From: Odiellus spinosus
Lineage: Eukaryota > Arthropoda > Arachnida > Opiliones > Phalangiidae
DNA: 64,000 nucleotides
Assembly (NCBI GenBank): GCA_963920705.1
Contig: OY987226.1
Coordinates: 13,270,501 to 13,334,500 of the forward strand
Direction: 5' to 3'
Positions 11,801 through 24,943 of this stretch are shown one piece after another. Within the stretch, counting starts at the first letter, position 1. Every line of letters starts with the position of its first letter. The position numbers were made by a program, and so were the translations under genes. The notes beneath the pieces were generated by a model. That model made no database searches and had not been told where the DNA came from. It saw nothing but the letters and a program-made list of their open reading frames with translations.

Positions 11801-12847
11801 CCATTCTGAAACGAAACCTTCAATTCGTTGGCTCAATTTTAACGAACAAATATTATAAGATCTCCTTCCGAATACTATTTTAAACCATTTCGCTTGGAAC
11901 TAGTGCGACATTTCAATACTGTCTTTAACAAAACTATAGTTTTAACCATGATAAATTTGTACGCATGCGCGAGGCATATTATCAAAGTCAATACCCATCT
12001 CGCGCCAGTTTTTAAACCGAAATGGTTTATGGGTACGTGATCGTAGCTTAGCAAATGGGGGGGGGGGGGACACTTTATTCCGCGGGGTATTTAGAAAGTT
12101 CAATTTTTTTCTTCTTCTTTAATAACCGAATATGTAGCACGCGTTTTAGATAAAAGGCTAGGTTGCTGCTCTGTTAGGCCTAATCCGCTCTGATGGTGAC
12201 GGACCACCTTGTAGAGAAGTCGACAAATATTATAACAGATAAGCCCGGACCGGATCGAGCCAGCGAGGGTCTATCTCACGCAAGTTTGTAAAATAAAAAC
12301 AATTGCGAGGCTTATACGAGTTCTAAGAAATTCCCAAGTATTTTAGTGAAACTGCGTGGTTAGTAGCGATAGCCGACTGAAGTTGAATAATTTTTTGAGG
12401 ATTAAAGACTAGCATTACCAAAATTAACCATACCAGTATTTGTTTGCTACAGTTTTAATAGTTAAATATTGTCTAAGATGCGTCTATAAAAAATACTACA
12501 CTCATTTCAATAGGTTTGGACCTAATTCATTAGCATTTAAAAAAATATAATGGATTTCGTTCTATATGGAAAATACAAATGTTGATCCGAAGATCAAAAC
12601 AACTCACTATATTAAAAAATACTCAAATATCACACTCATCGCAAACTCCGACAGAATCTATCCCTTATACTCTTATTTTATCATTCATCTTGCCTGAAAA
12701 GGGGTTGCTTTTGGTTGGATGGGGTCACGAATAAACTGTCCGGAACTATGGAAGGAATAGCTCTTCTCGCTTATCGCTGTACTTTGCACTGAAGTAGATT
12801 AGGGTAAGATTTTGTGCTACACTATAGGGTTTAAACACGGTTTACAG
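8868..12847. other. intergenic sequence without a supportable gene
   Basis: Open frames here are short (10115-10348 sits on a G run; 10489-10825 antisense shows no motifs). G runs occur at 10273-10286 and 12057-12069. A degenerate pyrimidine-rich repeat is at 11215-11510. Nothing recognisable as coding or RNA. Confidence 0.5.
11215..11510 (+). repeat. degenerate CCCTGACC/TTTTCAAATT repeat tract, block 1
   Basis: Loosely repeated phrases such as TTTCCCTGACC, GGGCTCATTTTCAAACTTTC and ATTTTCAAATTTCCCGACTT. The same phrase type occurs at 13365-13790, 31955-32420 and 51925-52390, always with CTGAC on the + strand. Unit length is irregular. Confidence 0.6.
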
Positions 12848-13109
12848 AATTCTGCCAGGAAAGATTGACCGGGATGTTTATGCGGACTATACACGCTTGG
12901 GAACTTACAGTTTTTCGGTGCAGGAGATTTTGTTGGGGTTTCCGGGACGTTCGCGCGAGCGGGACAAATCGGATAAGAAGAGTTATGTCGGCGCCAAGAC
13001 GCCTCGCGGGACGTATACTCGTACCGCCCCCTACTTTCCCTGTACTGTTTCGAATCCCATGCACCATAACACCATGTGGGTACCGACCGACCCTATCCCG
13101 TCCGTATAG
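12848..13109 (+). CDS. candidate terminal coding exon, unrecognised product
   Basis: A GC-richer patch with an open frame from a possible acceptor (GGTTTACAG ending 12847, or CTGCCAG ending 12858) to TAG at 13107-13109. The reading includes YADYTRLGTYSFSVQEI, a charged stretch RSRERDKSDKK, and a Pro/Thr/His-rich end HHNTMWVPTDPIPSV. I do not recognise a family. The other + frame and one - frame are also open here, as expected of GC-rich sequence, so the choice rests on the splice-like start and ordinary-looking composition. No upstream exon was identified. It may equally be a non-coding GC-rich element. Confidence 0.33.
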
Positions 13110-13364
13110 GCGGTTTTCCAAAGTTAGCAGTTTATTTTTACGAAAAATATAGTGAAAATAAGAAGAGTTCTAGGTATTTGTACGCTAACTGCATTACTGC
13201 AACGTAGTACTCAATCAAATTGAAGTTTATCAGTTCGAAATGTCACACGCACCCGGAATATCATCGTTACCATATACTGATCAATAGTGATTGCTATAGT
13301 CAAGTAAGTAGTCAGAAGCCCATTGAAGTCGTCGATAACCCCTTCTTGACAAGTCAGGATTCTC

Positions 13365-13790
13365 ACAAAATTTTATATTTATGATTTCCTCATTTTTACA
13401 GATTTCCCTCACTGTAAAATAGCAGTTTCCCTAACCAAATGGCTTTACAATATTTTGTGTTACACAACTCGAATTGACTTTGTTAGCTAATTTTTCAATT
13501 CCCTGATCTCGTTAGCTCATTATTCCACGAGGGGCAGTTGACACCTGAGAGCTCTTTCTATTACTCAGCTGTTTGTGAACTCAGGTGTTCAACGAATTCA
13601 AGAGTGTCGTCCCCCTCGCAATTCCCCGACTTCCTTAGCTCAATTTTCCGATTCCCCTACTTCGTTATAACTAAATTCTCCAATTCGATGACCTCATTAG
13701 TTCAATTTTCCAATCCAAATGAGACTTCGTTATCTCAATTCTCTAATTCCCTGACCTTTCCTTGATCTTCAGCTCAATTTTGAAGTTCGA
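13365..13790 (+). repeat. degenerate CCCTGAC/AGCTCAATTTT repeat tract, block 2
   Basis: Phrases like TTCCCTGACTTCGTTAGCTC and CAATTTTCCAATTCCC recur with irregular spacing of about 30-40 bp. Interrupted by the family G foldback at 13528-13618. The open frame 13538-13765 is a by-product of the repeat. Confidence 0.7.
13528..13618. mobile_element. foldback MITE family G, short internally deleted copy
   Basis: Ends CGAGGGGCAGTTGACAC and GTGTCGTCCCCCTCG are inverted. Inside, ACACCTGAG pairs with CTCAGGTGT around GAACTCAGG. Shares ends with the longer copy at 63573-63734. Confidence 0.75.
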
Positions 13791-14974
13791 CGAATTTTAA
13801 GTTGAATTAAGGATGAGCTAGGGTGTTTCATTTAATACGCTTATATATAGTTTTAACCTTGTAAGGAATCTAATTTCTCATAAAATAAAAAAGAATTTCG
13901 AATGTATTTTTCGATCCTTTTTGTGAGATTGTGCACGCTTCGTTTAGATATTTCTTAACACTGTGTCAGGTTATACGTATTCTATAAATAGATTCGATAA
14001 TGCGCGGCGAACGTTTGTTCGTAGATCGACGCGGGCCATCGAGACAAGGAAGGACATACCAAAGATTCCTTACCTAACATACGCGAACTCCCTGACTTGT
14101 CTATATAGGTCCGCGTATATTTCGGTACCCAAGAAAACCTTCTAAGGCCCGATGGAAAACATCGCAAAAACAAAGTAAATAGGGCAAAAAAAAACCTATC
14201 CCGCGTGAGAAATACCTTGACATTATAGGTAACGATGTAGACCAATCCTAATTTAAACTTATCGCCCTGGTAAACCCTAAGACAAATACCTACACTGTCT
14301 CTCATGTGTACCACCTAGAAGCTAGTATCTAGCCTAACCTCAATCTCCGATCAGCCAAAAGATTTGCCGCACGCCAAATGAAAACGCATTAATACACCCC
14401 GTCGTCCAGAGCCATATTTCAATGACCTCACTGTTTACTTCCGTTCGCCTCATATTAGGCAATAAAAAGAGCCACGAGTTTTTTAAAAATCTTATACCCT
14501 CTTCAGACAAGGCGTTATTAGCCGGTTTAAATCAGATTTTACAGACCCACTTCTGCGCAATTGGCCCAGGGGTGGCTAGTATATGGCTTATGCTAAGAAC
14601 GAATTGAAGCTCTACGAGCTTTGAGAGATAACTTAAGCCTCTGGTATCAAGAATCAAATTCAAGCGCAGATACGGATACCTTGAAATGGATAGCCTGTGA
14701 TTCTGGAGAGGTAAAAAGGGTGGGTTGTGATCGACCAAGTTGTATTTTACCATAGATGCACTCGACTACCGGAGCATACGACTGTAGAGCTCTCTATCAT
14801 GCGATTGGAAGCAACCTTCTCCGAAGCAGAGCTCAAGGGACACTTAAAAGCGAGTGTACCGGTTATCCGCTTTGCATGGTGGTAATTTATTTTGACAATC
14901 ATGGAGTCAAACTCTCTGTACTACTCGTATGGTGTTTCCCATTCTTTCCTACTTCTCTGTTCCAAGTTGGTATC
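13791..14974. other. intergenic sequence with short unsupported open frames
   Basis: Overlapping open frames on both strands (13963-14314, 14422-14753) lack motifs, start context or splice support and overlap each other, so I do not call them. One repeat fragment (14493-14546) is listed separately. Confidence 0.5.
14493..14546 (+). mobile_element. MITE family C, single-end fragment
   Basis: TATACCCTCTTCAGACAAGG followed by CGTTATTAGCCGGTTTAAATC matches the terminus of the foldback cluster at 53267-53714. No opposite end is found nearby, so this is a fragment or solo end. Confidence 0.7.
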
Positions 14975-15120
14975 ATCTTCGCATACTTTATCGTAAAACG
15001 GCGTCTGCTTACATATTTACCTCACCATCCACGGAGGAACTGATCTAAGTTGGCCGTGGCAAAACGGGACCAATAAATAAACAGACGCAGTTTAACGATA
15101 AAGTAGTCGAAGACGCGAAT
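14975..15120. mobile_element. foldback element, family H
   Basis: CTTCGCATACTTTATCGT with CGGCGTCTG on the left is an imperfect inverted repeat of CAGACGCAGTTTAACGATAA and CGAAGACGCGAAT on the right, about 45 bp per arm. The central 50 bp contains GGAGGAACTGATC. The open frame at 14756-15043 overlaps the left arm and is not supported. Confidence 0.65.
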
Positions 15121-18100
15121 TGAAGTAATCTTATTTATAAGAATTGTTAATTTAATCATATTTTTTAATGTGGGCCATTTTGTCTCTCATATCCTATCAG
15201 TTCTATTTCAATATCTTTGCAACTAAATTGAATTTGATATTGCGCTAAAACATGAGTTTCACCCTTAAAAAGCCTTAAACGAAATTGGTTTAAACGTATT
15301 CAACAAATGTCCACGAACATCGTTTTGAGTCGAGGACCTCGAAGGGGAGGGATTTGCAGGGTGACCCGGGTCGTTAACACGGCCCCATTATAATAGGTGG
15401 CACACAAGAGCTATACGCTATGGTTTTGGCTCGTATACAAATGACTTTAAGCAAAACGTACATCTATCGGAGGGCATGAACGTTCGAAAAGGAGCTCTTT
15501 GTTCTAGAGAAGATACCGTGGTGATCCCTGGTGATATAAAAACCGTCGGCCCTCTTCGTTGAAAGAATTTTAACAGTTTGGGAGGTCGGGGAAGAAACGA
15601 ATAACCGCGGTATTGCGCCCTACACTGCTTAGGACAAAAATGTCGAGATTTGCGCGTGATAGGTGGCGGCAAGCATTTTAGGAAGACCAAAAAGGGATTC
15701 CGATCTTCGTAACGGAACTTTTCTCCCGCATAGACGAAGATTCTTAAACTACTTAGTCATATTTTTTTTCGGTTTTTATGAGGGGTGAGGGGGGGGGGGT
15801 TCAAATGAGGCGCGTGATATCTAGTTTGTATTCTAAGCCTTGTCATTTTTAAAATTATGACAAGTCATTTAAAAATGTTTAAATGATAACGTTGCCTTTT
15901 TTTTCACGAACTACAAATATAATTTTAGTATTAATTTCGGAAATATCATTCAAAATCGAGTCGAAATTTACGATTAATAGATTCCACAAAATATTAGCAT
16001 AACAGAAAAAATGAATTTTATAATCGGGTAATTTTATAAACCTTCTAATTTCTATATGAAAAACTAGAGAAATAACATTTAAATTATAAGAAAATACAGA
16101 AGAAATAATATGGTTACTTTCGCGTCATCTCTTTCGGGAAAGTACTTAATCCAGACAGATATACCTCTCTATAAAATGAAGTTCCGAAAACTATCTACAA
16201 ATGTGTATAAATATGAATATTATGAAAAACACAGAAAAAATGGTGAGAGCACCACTGTAAAAAAATTGGCTTGGATGTCGAATTATTTATAAACCGAATC
16301 TATTTTTATAAATAAAAACCCAAAACATTAGTATCATAAAAATAGTTCTTACATATCATCCCTTTCCCCCAGAATTTCCATCCCTTATGAAATTCAAATT
16401 CAGTCTTAAGCCTATTTGTCATATCTCTTAAGTCAAGCGCGGATTCCGGTACGTCATATACTAAGCTCAAAAACTGCCCTCTTGTCTTGAACATATCGAA
16501 AATGCACACAGGAAGCTATATACTCGTAGTCTCCCGTAGCTAGTGTCCTAGCTAGCTTCATTGATTGATCGTCGCGTCGCTGAGACGGAATAAAGCAAAA
16601 AGGCGGGAAAGTTAGCTCGTGCCATGCGCGTGAGGAAGATAGCGCGCGGGAAAAAAACGCGGGAAACGATCTAGTAGGCGGAGTTGCGCCTTTTTTTACG
16701 AGTAAAAATCCATAGGAGAAGCTATAGGAACTACGAGCGGTTCCCGCCTAGACGATTTATCTTAATTTTAGGGATTTTTTGGCTCGCGCTCTACTGAGCG
16801 TAGCATTTTTTTTTTTTTTTTTTTTTTGCTCGAGAGAGAGAGACTTTCTCCTTCATCATTTCTCTAAGAAACCGCGCTATTTTTCTCAAGCCAAGATCTT
16901 TGGGTAAACAGCTACGGATCTTAAGGAATCAAGAAAGAGGAGAGAGGGGTTAGAACGATCGTTAGGCCTACTTTGCAGCTTAGAAAAGATCTAGTCTGGA
17001 AGACTTATAAAATAATGACATAAAAACAGTAATTACAAAGAAAGTATGGCGTACTTTCTTGTATCTATCTTGTATCTTTAACGAGAAAAATAATTAAAAT
17101 ACCGTTTGCCTAGCTACAAAAACGGAACTGTTTTAAATTTTTTAGAAAACTTTTAGTTTTTTAAATTAAATTTGACAAATTATAATTTTTCGCATTTTTT
17201 ATCGTAAAAATGGACCAAAGATTATGAACAAATAAGTAGAAATCACAAGAGATTAAATTTCGCAGAAAAAATAGAAGCCCAAAACAGGAAATTCACTAAA
17301 AGGTGACTTGACAAGCTATCTTTTATGAAGTTGAAAGCTTTTGACCAGTACTAATATTCTACCAGGGTATTTTAGAATTCTAACATTTAAAATGAGGCAT
17401 AAATTTGTATATTGGCCGAAAGCTCCTGTATTTACGATATTTTTTAATCAAACTAAATTTTAATTATAATCCATGAAGTAAGAGTTCTTTTGAATTTATC
17501 TTTTTAAATACTTAAAGATTGATGTTCTTCTGTTGCTATTGTTCCAGAGCCAAAGCTTTTCAAGGAAAAACTGATTTCTAATTCATTTGAAATTAATTTA
17601 TGCCTATTTTAAAAAAAATATATTCTACGCAACGGATTAAAAACAAGTTGTGAAAATCAATTAGAAAGATAGTCCGGGAGAAAAAAAAATTCTTTCATTG
17701 ATCACTGATACTTTTTTTTTTAAAGAACCAACTATTTCTTATTTTGGAAGAAATCGCTGGCTACATCATTGAATAATGAGAGCTGTTCAACTTATAGTGA
17801 CGTAAATCCACTAATAATAATACAAACTCTACGCAAAATCCGATCAAAACAATTTGACAAAAATTGAGAAGCCACACACTTGAAAAAATATCCCTTCAAA
17901 AAGATTCTAAACTTCCCGTGCCTCTTCTAAATGTCATTCAATAAATTCAAGAACATCAAGAGCTGTAGACCCGCGCCAAGAGAGAAAGTTCCATTCACTC
18001 ATCCACAATTCACTTTCTGTCTCATCCTCTCCACCAATTTAATTCCAAGCGTAGATTGCAAAGCAATCAAACAGAAAGAAACTCAATCAGAGAAATCCTG

Positions 18101-21100
18101 AGACTATTATCACTCTCTATGCGAACTCCGAGTGGATTAAGATATACTAGTATTCAATAGCAGTTGGCAAAGACAATTTTATATTTTATGAGGTATATAA
18201 TTACGTATCAATCCGCCTTAAGAATACCAATTACGTCAACTCCTCTTGAACAGTAGTATATCCTAAAATTCATTTTTGGATATCATCGAATGTAAAGGCT
18301 AGACTATATACTTATATTTCAAGTCGAATTGGTAACACTAATCAATCCTAGGCTACCAGTTTATTCTACGATTCGTTACACCAGATATAAAGGGAACACG
18401 CGCTTTAGTTGAGTGCCACTTCAAAGATAAATTTGTTATACAGTTTATATCTAGTAAACCCCATAATGTAAAGTTGATTCTGACTGTAAAGAACGTTTAC
18501 GAATTCAAACCAAGGCCTAAAAAAATTCTGTGCTGTGGTATTCACGAGTGTTCATGGAATAAAGATTAATGTAAGGAAACTAAAGATTAAGTCCTAATCA
18601 CATGATTCAACTTCGCAAATTAAACTAACTATACAAAACGTGTCGTTATTGAATAGTTTTGGTTAATATTACCCCCCCCCCCCCGCAATATTTGTCGAGT
18701 TTTAAAAAATATACTTGCCGAAAAAATACGAAATTAGGGAACAATTCTGCACTCTTCAAGACTACTTTTATCCTTACGAGGCATAATATTTCATGTATTA
18801 ATCGAAACCCGCCTTTTCCACATCTTGTGTACACTTCTCAAACACAGAATTACAAAAGAAAATAGTTCGTAAATGATTCATAAAAATCAAAAATGGTGTA
18901 AATGGGACTTGAGTAACTTTGAAACATTAATATACTTTAGATTCTACCACGGTTCTACGTACAATAAGCTTCTCAGAGTGAACACACAGTTACACTTCGC
19001 ATTGAAATCGCGAGATGAGAATATATATTTAGGTATATATATACCTGCAATGCTTTAGACCCGGAAAAATATGCCCTTAGCTCTAAGTGAAGCGCAAGAG
19101 CATGTAGGATGAGAGTCAAGCTTTGGCCATGTTACCTAATTGGGAGTCCCCGACTCCTATAGCAGCGGCAAAGACTCGGCTCCGCTGTCTGCGCGACCCT
19201 TAGGCACGTGTGCGACCGCCCCTCTTCCGCCTTAGACTTATACAATATTCCGAAAACATTCCCAGTTTTCATTTTATCTCCCATTTTTGTATTAAGATAA
19301 TGGACAGCCTTAGTTATAACTTCACTGATAAATCAGACCGATTTCGATCGTTCTTCGGGCATCATTCAGCCTCATAGGACACCTCCTAACTCTAGAAAGT
19401 CAGAAACAGGTGAAAATTCAACACGAGCAAAGTCTATATCTTAGGAACAGCGTAGCACCATGAAAAAATAATTCCTATAGACGGGGAAAACGTCCCTAAA
19501 GTCACTTAATTTAACAAAGTACATTTAATCAGATTTAATTAGGCTAATTATAACATAATACCACTGTGGGAATTACGTTAAAGAGATAATGAGACCGAAA
19601 AACAATTAATATGCCTAATTCACTAATAATATATTTAAAAATTTTAACTTACTCAGAAAATAGGCTTAACACGGGTGAACAGAGTTTGAAATCTAGTCTA
19701 ATTTGTGCGCGCCTCTTAAGCCCAGTTTAAAACATTTCAATTTCAGAATAAAACGCAGTTCCTCGCGTGATTGGATGGAGACTGTTCAAAGGTGAGATTT
19801 CAAGTCTAAATTTCTAAAATGATTTTTCAGCAATTTCATAACTTTCTTATTTGTCAGCCGATTTTGACGAAAGCTGTTTTATTTTGAAGCTCTAATTATA
19901 TTTTATCTATCTGTATTATCTAAAACCTGAGACTTGCCCTTTATGAAACTAAGAAAACGATAAGACGGACCCTACATTTTTATGTACCAGGATTGCCACA
20001 ACTCGGTTAGGAAAACCAAGAAAAATCTGGGGAAAATTAAAATTGAGCTAAATATCTCTAAAATACAAGGGATTTCTACCAGAAAATCTTGGTGACCCTT
20101 TAAGACTCGTTAGTCGTGCCAGATGATGTAACTAAAGAAATCATTTTATCATGGAAAATGGTCAAAGATGGTCAGAAGAAACCCCTTAACCCGGAAAGAA
20201 CAGGGAATTTAGAATTCCAAGTTTTGTTTCAACAGTACGCATTGAAAATTCAAACTGCAAGCCTTCGAATTCAGAATCAATTTGATTTTTCAACACGTAC
20301 GAATATATTTCCTAACACATTCAAATATGATTACGTTTTTCAGATATAGACGTTAGTCTAGTTTTGAAAGTGATGCAAACTTCAAATGAATCATGGTCTC
20401 TTTTCTAGGTTGGGGGTATTGTAGGGCGTTCAATGTAGTAGCAAGTTTTAATGACGCGACGGTGAGCGGTAGAGAAGTTCCCAGTTTCCGGATAATGTTA
20501 CTGTCGAACGACGTTGTCGCTACGAGACGCGCGTATCAGCGAACTAAAGGCTGATAGGGGATCATCATCAGCCTGTAGAAAAGGACCAGAAATACACTCA
20601 CTGGCAAGGACGCTTGAGAGAATTTCGAGGGAAAGTGAGGAAACTACACGAGAACGGGATTGGGCGTGAAAAGGGATTGAAGTGCAGCAGGACCCCTTTT
20701 ACTTTTATATCCCTTTTACATAAGGATGGTTGAATATATCTCGATTATTTGGTCTAGCTCACTTTGGCTTTTGCATATGCACTGTACATTAATCCCTAAA
20801 ATACCATGATAGTCCAGCGAGTATCCGCGTCTTTAATTATTGGCGATGGATTGTCTAGCTTTCTAAAATTATAACTTTGGAAATTGCTGAAGTACGCGGT
20901 AATGTGATCTTTATTGAATTCGTAGTTTTAAATACGGAATTTCTCTTTCAAAATTAATAATTTTTTCATGATTTGCTTGACCATTTGACTCTTCATTGAT
21001 AGGGCAAAGAGACTAAGACCTAAAATGTTAAACTTTGACCTTTTAAAAAAAATTTGTTAACTTTCAATCCAAAAAATTTTAAATTATAAATTACCATTTT

Positions 21101-23096
21101 GGAAATTTTAAAGAGCAAACCGTAAATTGCTTCTACCCTTATAATTTACCAGAGTAAATTAACGATTAAGAACTATATAGAATGACTTATATATAATTGA
21201 GATCTTCTAATGTTAATTTTTCTTCGAAGACACTAAATCCATATAGTTTTAAAAACCAATATTTTTCAAATCAATTTTTAAATGGCTTGGAAATTGGTTT
21301 CAAGGTATGCCACCAGGATAATTGACACCCGAATTTTAGCTCTGGCTAGTGCCTCGTTATGAGGATCATCCATCGTAAATAACGTATTGTAACTTGTAAC
21401 TTATATTTCCTTTAGGAAATAAATTACTCATTTACGATTTCAAACGTAGCTGTAAATATCACTGATATTATACCAGCAACAAATATTTTGGAATGAAGCA
21501 GGCATATTTAGAACTTTTTAAAATTAAGTTTTAAAATTTTAAAAATATCTTACAAATTCGCGACTAACCAACAAATATTCTACGATATAAGCGGATAATA
21601 CTTTGAGCATCAGTCAAAACATTTCTTCCCATGCAGCGGATAAAAAAATACTAGAATTTCCTATAGAAATAGTAGGGATACGCCCACACGATATAACAAC
21701 TTATAACCCCTCTTTCAAAAAGAGATTCAACCGCCCACTCCATATACAGTATAATCCGTTTCACCTAATGTTTGCAACACTTACAAAGATAAACATCTTT
21801 ATAGCTATTTCTAGAATCCTTCAAATAATCGCGGTAAAAGTCAGCCAGAATTCTAGCCAATAAAATTTAAACTAAAACCAAATAAATTGGCCAATTTCTA
21901 TCTAAGAAAAAATTGAATCTTCCGTAATTAAAGGGATAGTACTACCAAGATTTGATTATTGACGAAGGACAATACTATAACGTCATCAAACATTTTCTTA
22001 ATCATCGAAGTATCAAGTATTATATTAAAATTAAAATGGAATTTCAATGACAAGTACAATATTCCTTTCGAAAATTTTAAAAATATCACTAAATGATATT
22101 CATAGCTTTAAACGTACTGAAAATAGGGACTATTTTTAACAGTATATTTCTCAAATAAAAAATAAAGGCATGCGACTCTTCAGAAATAGAAAAAAAACTT
22201 TCACTGCGCGTACTGTCGCACGGTTTCTCGGGAAAAAGTTTTAGCTCGGATAGAAAAAAGAAAAAAAAATGCAAGCATCGATCCAGATATAACGAGCTGG
22301 ATTTTCTCCCTCATCTCTATTCTTTCGTATCAACGTTACTTTAGACTAAGAGAAAGGATATTACAAGGTCTCATTCGACCTTCAGTATTGGTCGTAGGTT
22401 AAACTGAACTCCGCGTATAGCGTCTCTTCTTTGGGAGCCGCGTCTCTCAGCCTCTGACAATCCCTATATATACCCATCATATCTCTCCCGCTCTCTCTCT
22501 GGGTGTGTGTATTTTCTTTTATGCTCCGTACAGCGATGGTAGGTTGGTTCTAGTTCTGTAAGGGGGCGATGGGGAAAAGGGGTTGTTCTATTGTAGGTGA
22601 CCGCTTTCGCGAGAAAAACTCGACCAGGTCACGTGTCCATCTATCGGACACGTTTTAAGGCTTTGTTCGGTTAACTTCAAAAAAGAGAAAATGGACTATA
22701 TGTATGGATGTAGTAGGATGAAAGTTCTACTTTTTTTACTAACTTTTTATATATGGGGGTGTTTTTATTAGAACCTTTCCGTGTGGATCTATGTATCTAG
22801 GGTGGACAGCGCCGAGGACAATGGATTTTTTTTCCTTCAAGTTTGTTCAGGGATGATGAAAAGTTGGGGAAAGTTTATTAAAAATGAATTACTAAAAATG
22901 TTTGTGAAGTTTTAAAAAGGATAAAAGTATGCCCAAATAATTATATATCTTATATTTTAGGTCCCACGTGATGGGCACATTCGTAAGAGATGTTTTAGCT
23001 ACCAATGGGGTTTAATCAAGTTTAATCAAATATTAGGATTTCTTATTGTCGATGAGAAAAAACAGTAAGAGTACTTCATCAGGAGAGAAATTTTGC
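15121..23096. other. long non-coding stretch with simple-sequence tracts
   Basis: Holds a G run (15789-15799), a T22 run (16806-16827), a C13 run (18672-18684), CpG-richer patches at 16560-16700, 19130-19230 and 20450-20600, and a CT/GT microsatellite near 22484-22512. The region 19540-19670 has a decayed relative of the family A arm (CAGAAAATAGGCTTAAC). Open frames (15418-15690, 21603-21863 and others) show no domains. No gene can be supported. Confidence 0.5.
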
Positions 23097-24778
23097 AAAG
23101 AACAACAGCAACTCCCCATAAGAGTCTGGGTCCACGTAATGTTAAAAATTTTCGTCTCTTTTATGATAAATTCGTATTATATTATTAAAATAGGGTAGTT
23201 GGGGGATAATTTAAAGCTAAAATTCGAGCTCACAACTGTAAATTTTGGGAATTACAACGAATGGAAGGTTTCTTCCATAATGTAAAGAATAGGAAGAATC
23301 TATGACTTCCGTGCCGGATATGAAAGCCTTCCCCCACACGAAAATCTTGAACGGTTATTATTTTAGATTCATAATTATGTTAGGAAAATATTAGGAAAGA
23401 ATTATTTTGTAACTGCCACGGGTATAGTGCTGGCGGCAAAATGAAATTCGTATATTTTTGGTCTACTATGCCTCGAAATCCTCGAAAACGCCTGTAGAAG
23501 TGTTCCACTTGTCAAGCATTCATGCAGTAGGCTTTTGCTAGCTTTACAGGGGCCGTGCAAAGACTATATAGCTTACTTGAATAGTCTTTGGTGTATAAGA
23601 AACTCGAAAAATAAATAGAGAAATCATACCAATTAGAAGATACTGGAGTAGTATCTTTAATTTTTATTTCATATTAAACAAAACACACTTGTATAAAACG
23701 GACAAATTATTCATTTAACGCTAAGGTTTTCTACGTTTAACGTATGTCTGGTAGTTCAAGCTCAGTGGCATCTTCACACACTACACGCAATTTTGACTGG
23801 TACCAACTGCCTCGATCTTCATGGCGACGATAACCAAGATACCAGATTACGCTGCTAACGTGAACACAAGTACCTATCGTCAAACTACCACCTTTGCAAT
23901 TGCAATACCAGCCTTTAATGGCATTTGCACCTGTCCCGTTCGGTACATAACGAATTAGAGCTTGGTGAACAGCTGAGGTGGAAAATTGACCAGGCACGCG
24001 TATACGAATTAAGTCATGTTCAACTTTGGACACTTCGACGCTGAAAGAGCCGGATTTCTCTATAGTCAACGCCACATAAGATTCAGCGCGTTTCGTTTTA
24101 AAGTCGCTCATTACCACCTCACGTACATCACTTTCACGAAGTACAGGGAAGTCTTGAAATTCACTATCCTCAATTCGTTGTCATTGAGGATTTTCTTTCG
24201 TAGAGACTGCCAGCATTTTTTCGACGGAGTCTTCCCAGGAACCTTTAAGATGTAACTCCGGGTGGTAGGCGTTCAACAGCGCAGCAGCAATTTGAAGAAG
24301 TTCCGGAACTAATGGTAACATATGCACAGGTATACGGTTTTGAAAAAAACGATACACCGTCTGCAAATGCCCATTCCTAACTTCAACCGGCCACCTGAAG
24401 TACGTTACTTGTCGGGAACGATTAACTTCTTGCGTGTTTACTTGCTTCTCGCCTTTAGACAAGAACGAAGGCATTTGTAAATCCACACCCAGTTCAGTCA
24501 GTACGCTGTTGGAGTCTCGAAAACCGCGGTCTGCCAGTACAACGTCACCAACTTGAAAGAAAGACTGGAGTTCTTCTCTCTTTTTGATAGAATGGTTTAA
24601 AATGCGCGCGTCGTTATTGCGGCCATTAGCAAAGTAGGGTCCGATTATATCTATTATGTAACCCGTAGTTGTTACCATTAACATTGGCTTGAGGATATGC
24701 TGGCCTTTGGCACACAGAAGGATTTGTGAAGAACGGTATAGTCCTTGGATCTTCCAACCTTGATATAGGTGCCATCTA
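23097..24778 (-). repeat. left arm of the transposon palindrome
   Basis: Inverse-complement match to 26047-27776, ending where the two diverge upstream of the VDGTY codons. It includes a transposon 3' flank of about 640 bp outside the coding remnant (23097-23736). Confidence 0.9.
23737..24778 (-). pseudogene. 5'-truncated transposase remnant (DDE domain and SWIM finger)
   Basis: Coding remnant matching the C-terminal half of the + strand transposase, from VDGTY (near 24770) to the terminal LELPDIR and stop. Three lesions are visible by comparison with the other copy. One base is missing near 24709 (TGTGTGCC versus TGTGTGCAC), shifting the frame. A 45 nt (15 codon) in-frame deletion lies next to 24184. 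A TGG to TGA change gives a stop at 24181-24183. The C-terminal SWIM zinc finger remains open in 23737-24117. Useful as an outgroup: it keeps AAG (Lys) where the + copy has TAG. Confidence 0.9.
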
Positions 24779-24781
24779 CAT

Positions 24782-24803
24782 ATATTAAAGACGTCTTTAA
24801 TAT
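24782..24803. repeat. 22 bp perfect palindrome at the duplication junction
   Basis: ATATTAAAGAC followed by its exact complement GTCTTTAATAT, centred on GACGTC. It lies precisely where the left arm stops matching the right arm, so it may mark the rearrangement breakpoint. Confidence 0.85.
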
Positions 24804-24943
24804 TTTTTGCCAGCCAGGTTGGCGAAAAATAATTAAACCTGTTTTTATAAACATTAAAAAAATTGTAATATCTGGTTTGAACCATGATCTTAAGAACTTT
24901 TCTTATCAATAACATCAATGTGAGAGTCACTTGGAATTTGGAG

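Noticed and set aside
13982-14314. 110-codon antisense frame
   Set aside because: Overlaps an opposing frame of similar length; no domain, no splice sites, no usage bias that I could see.
24016-24255. Frame on + within the left transposon arm
   Set aside because: Antisense shadow of the transposase remnant; the same peptide appears antisense in the right arm.
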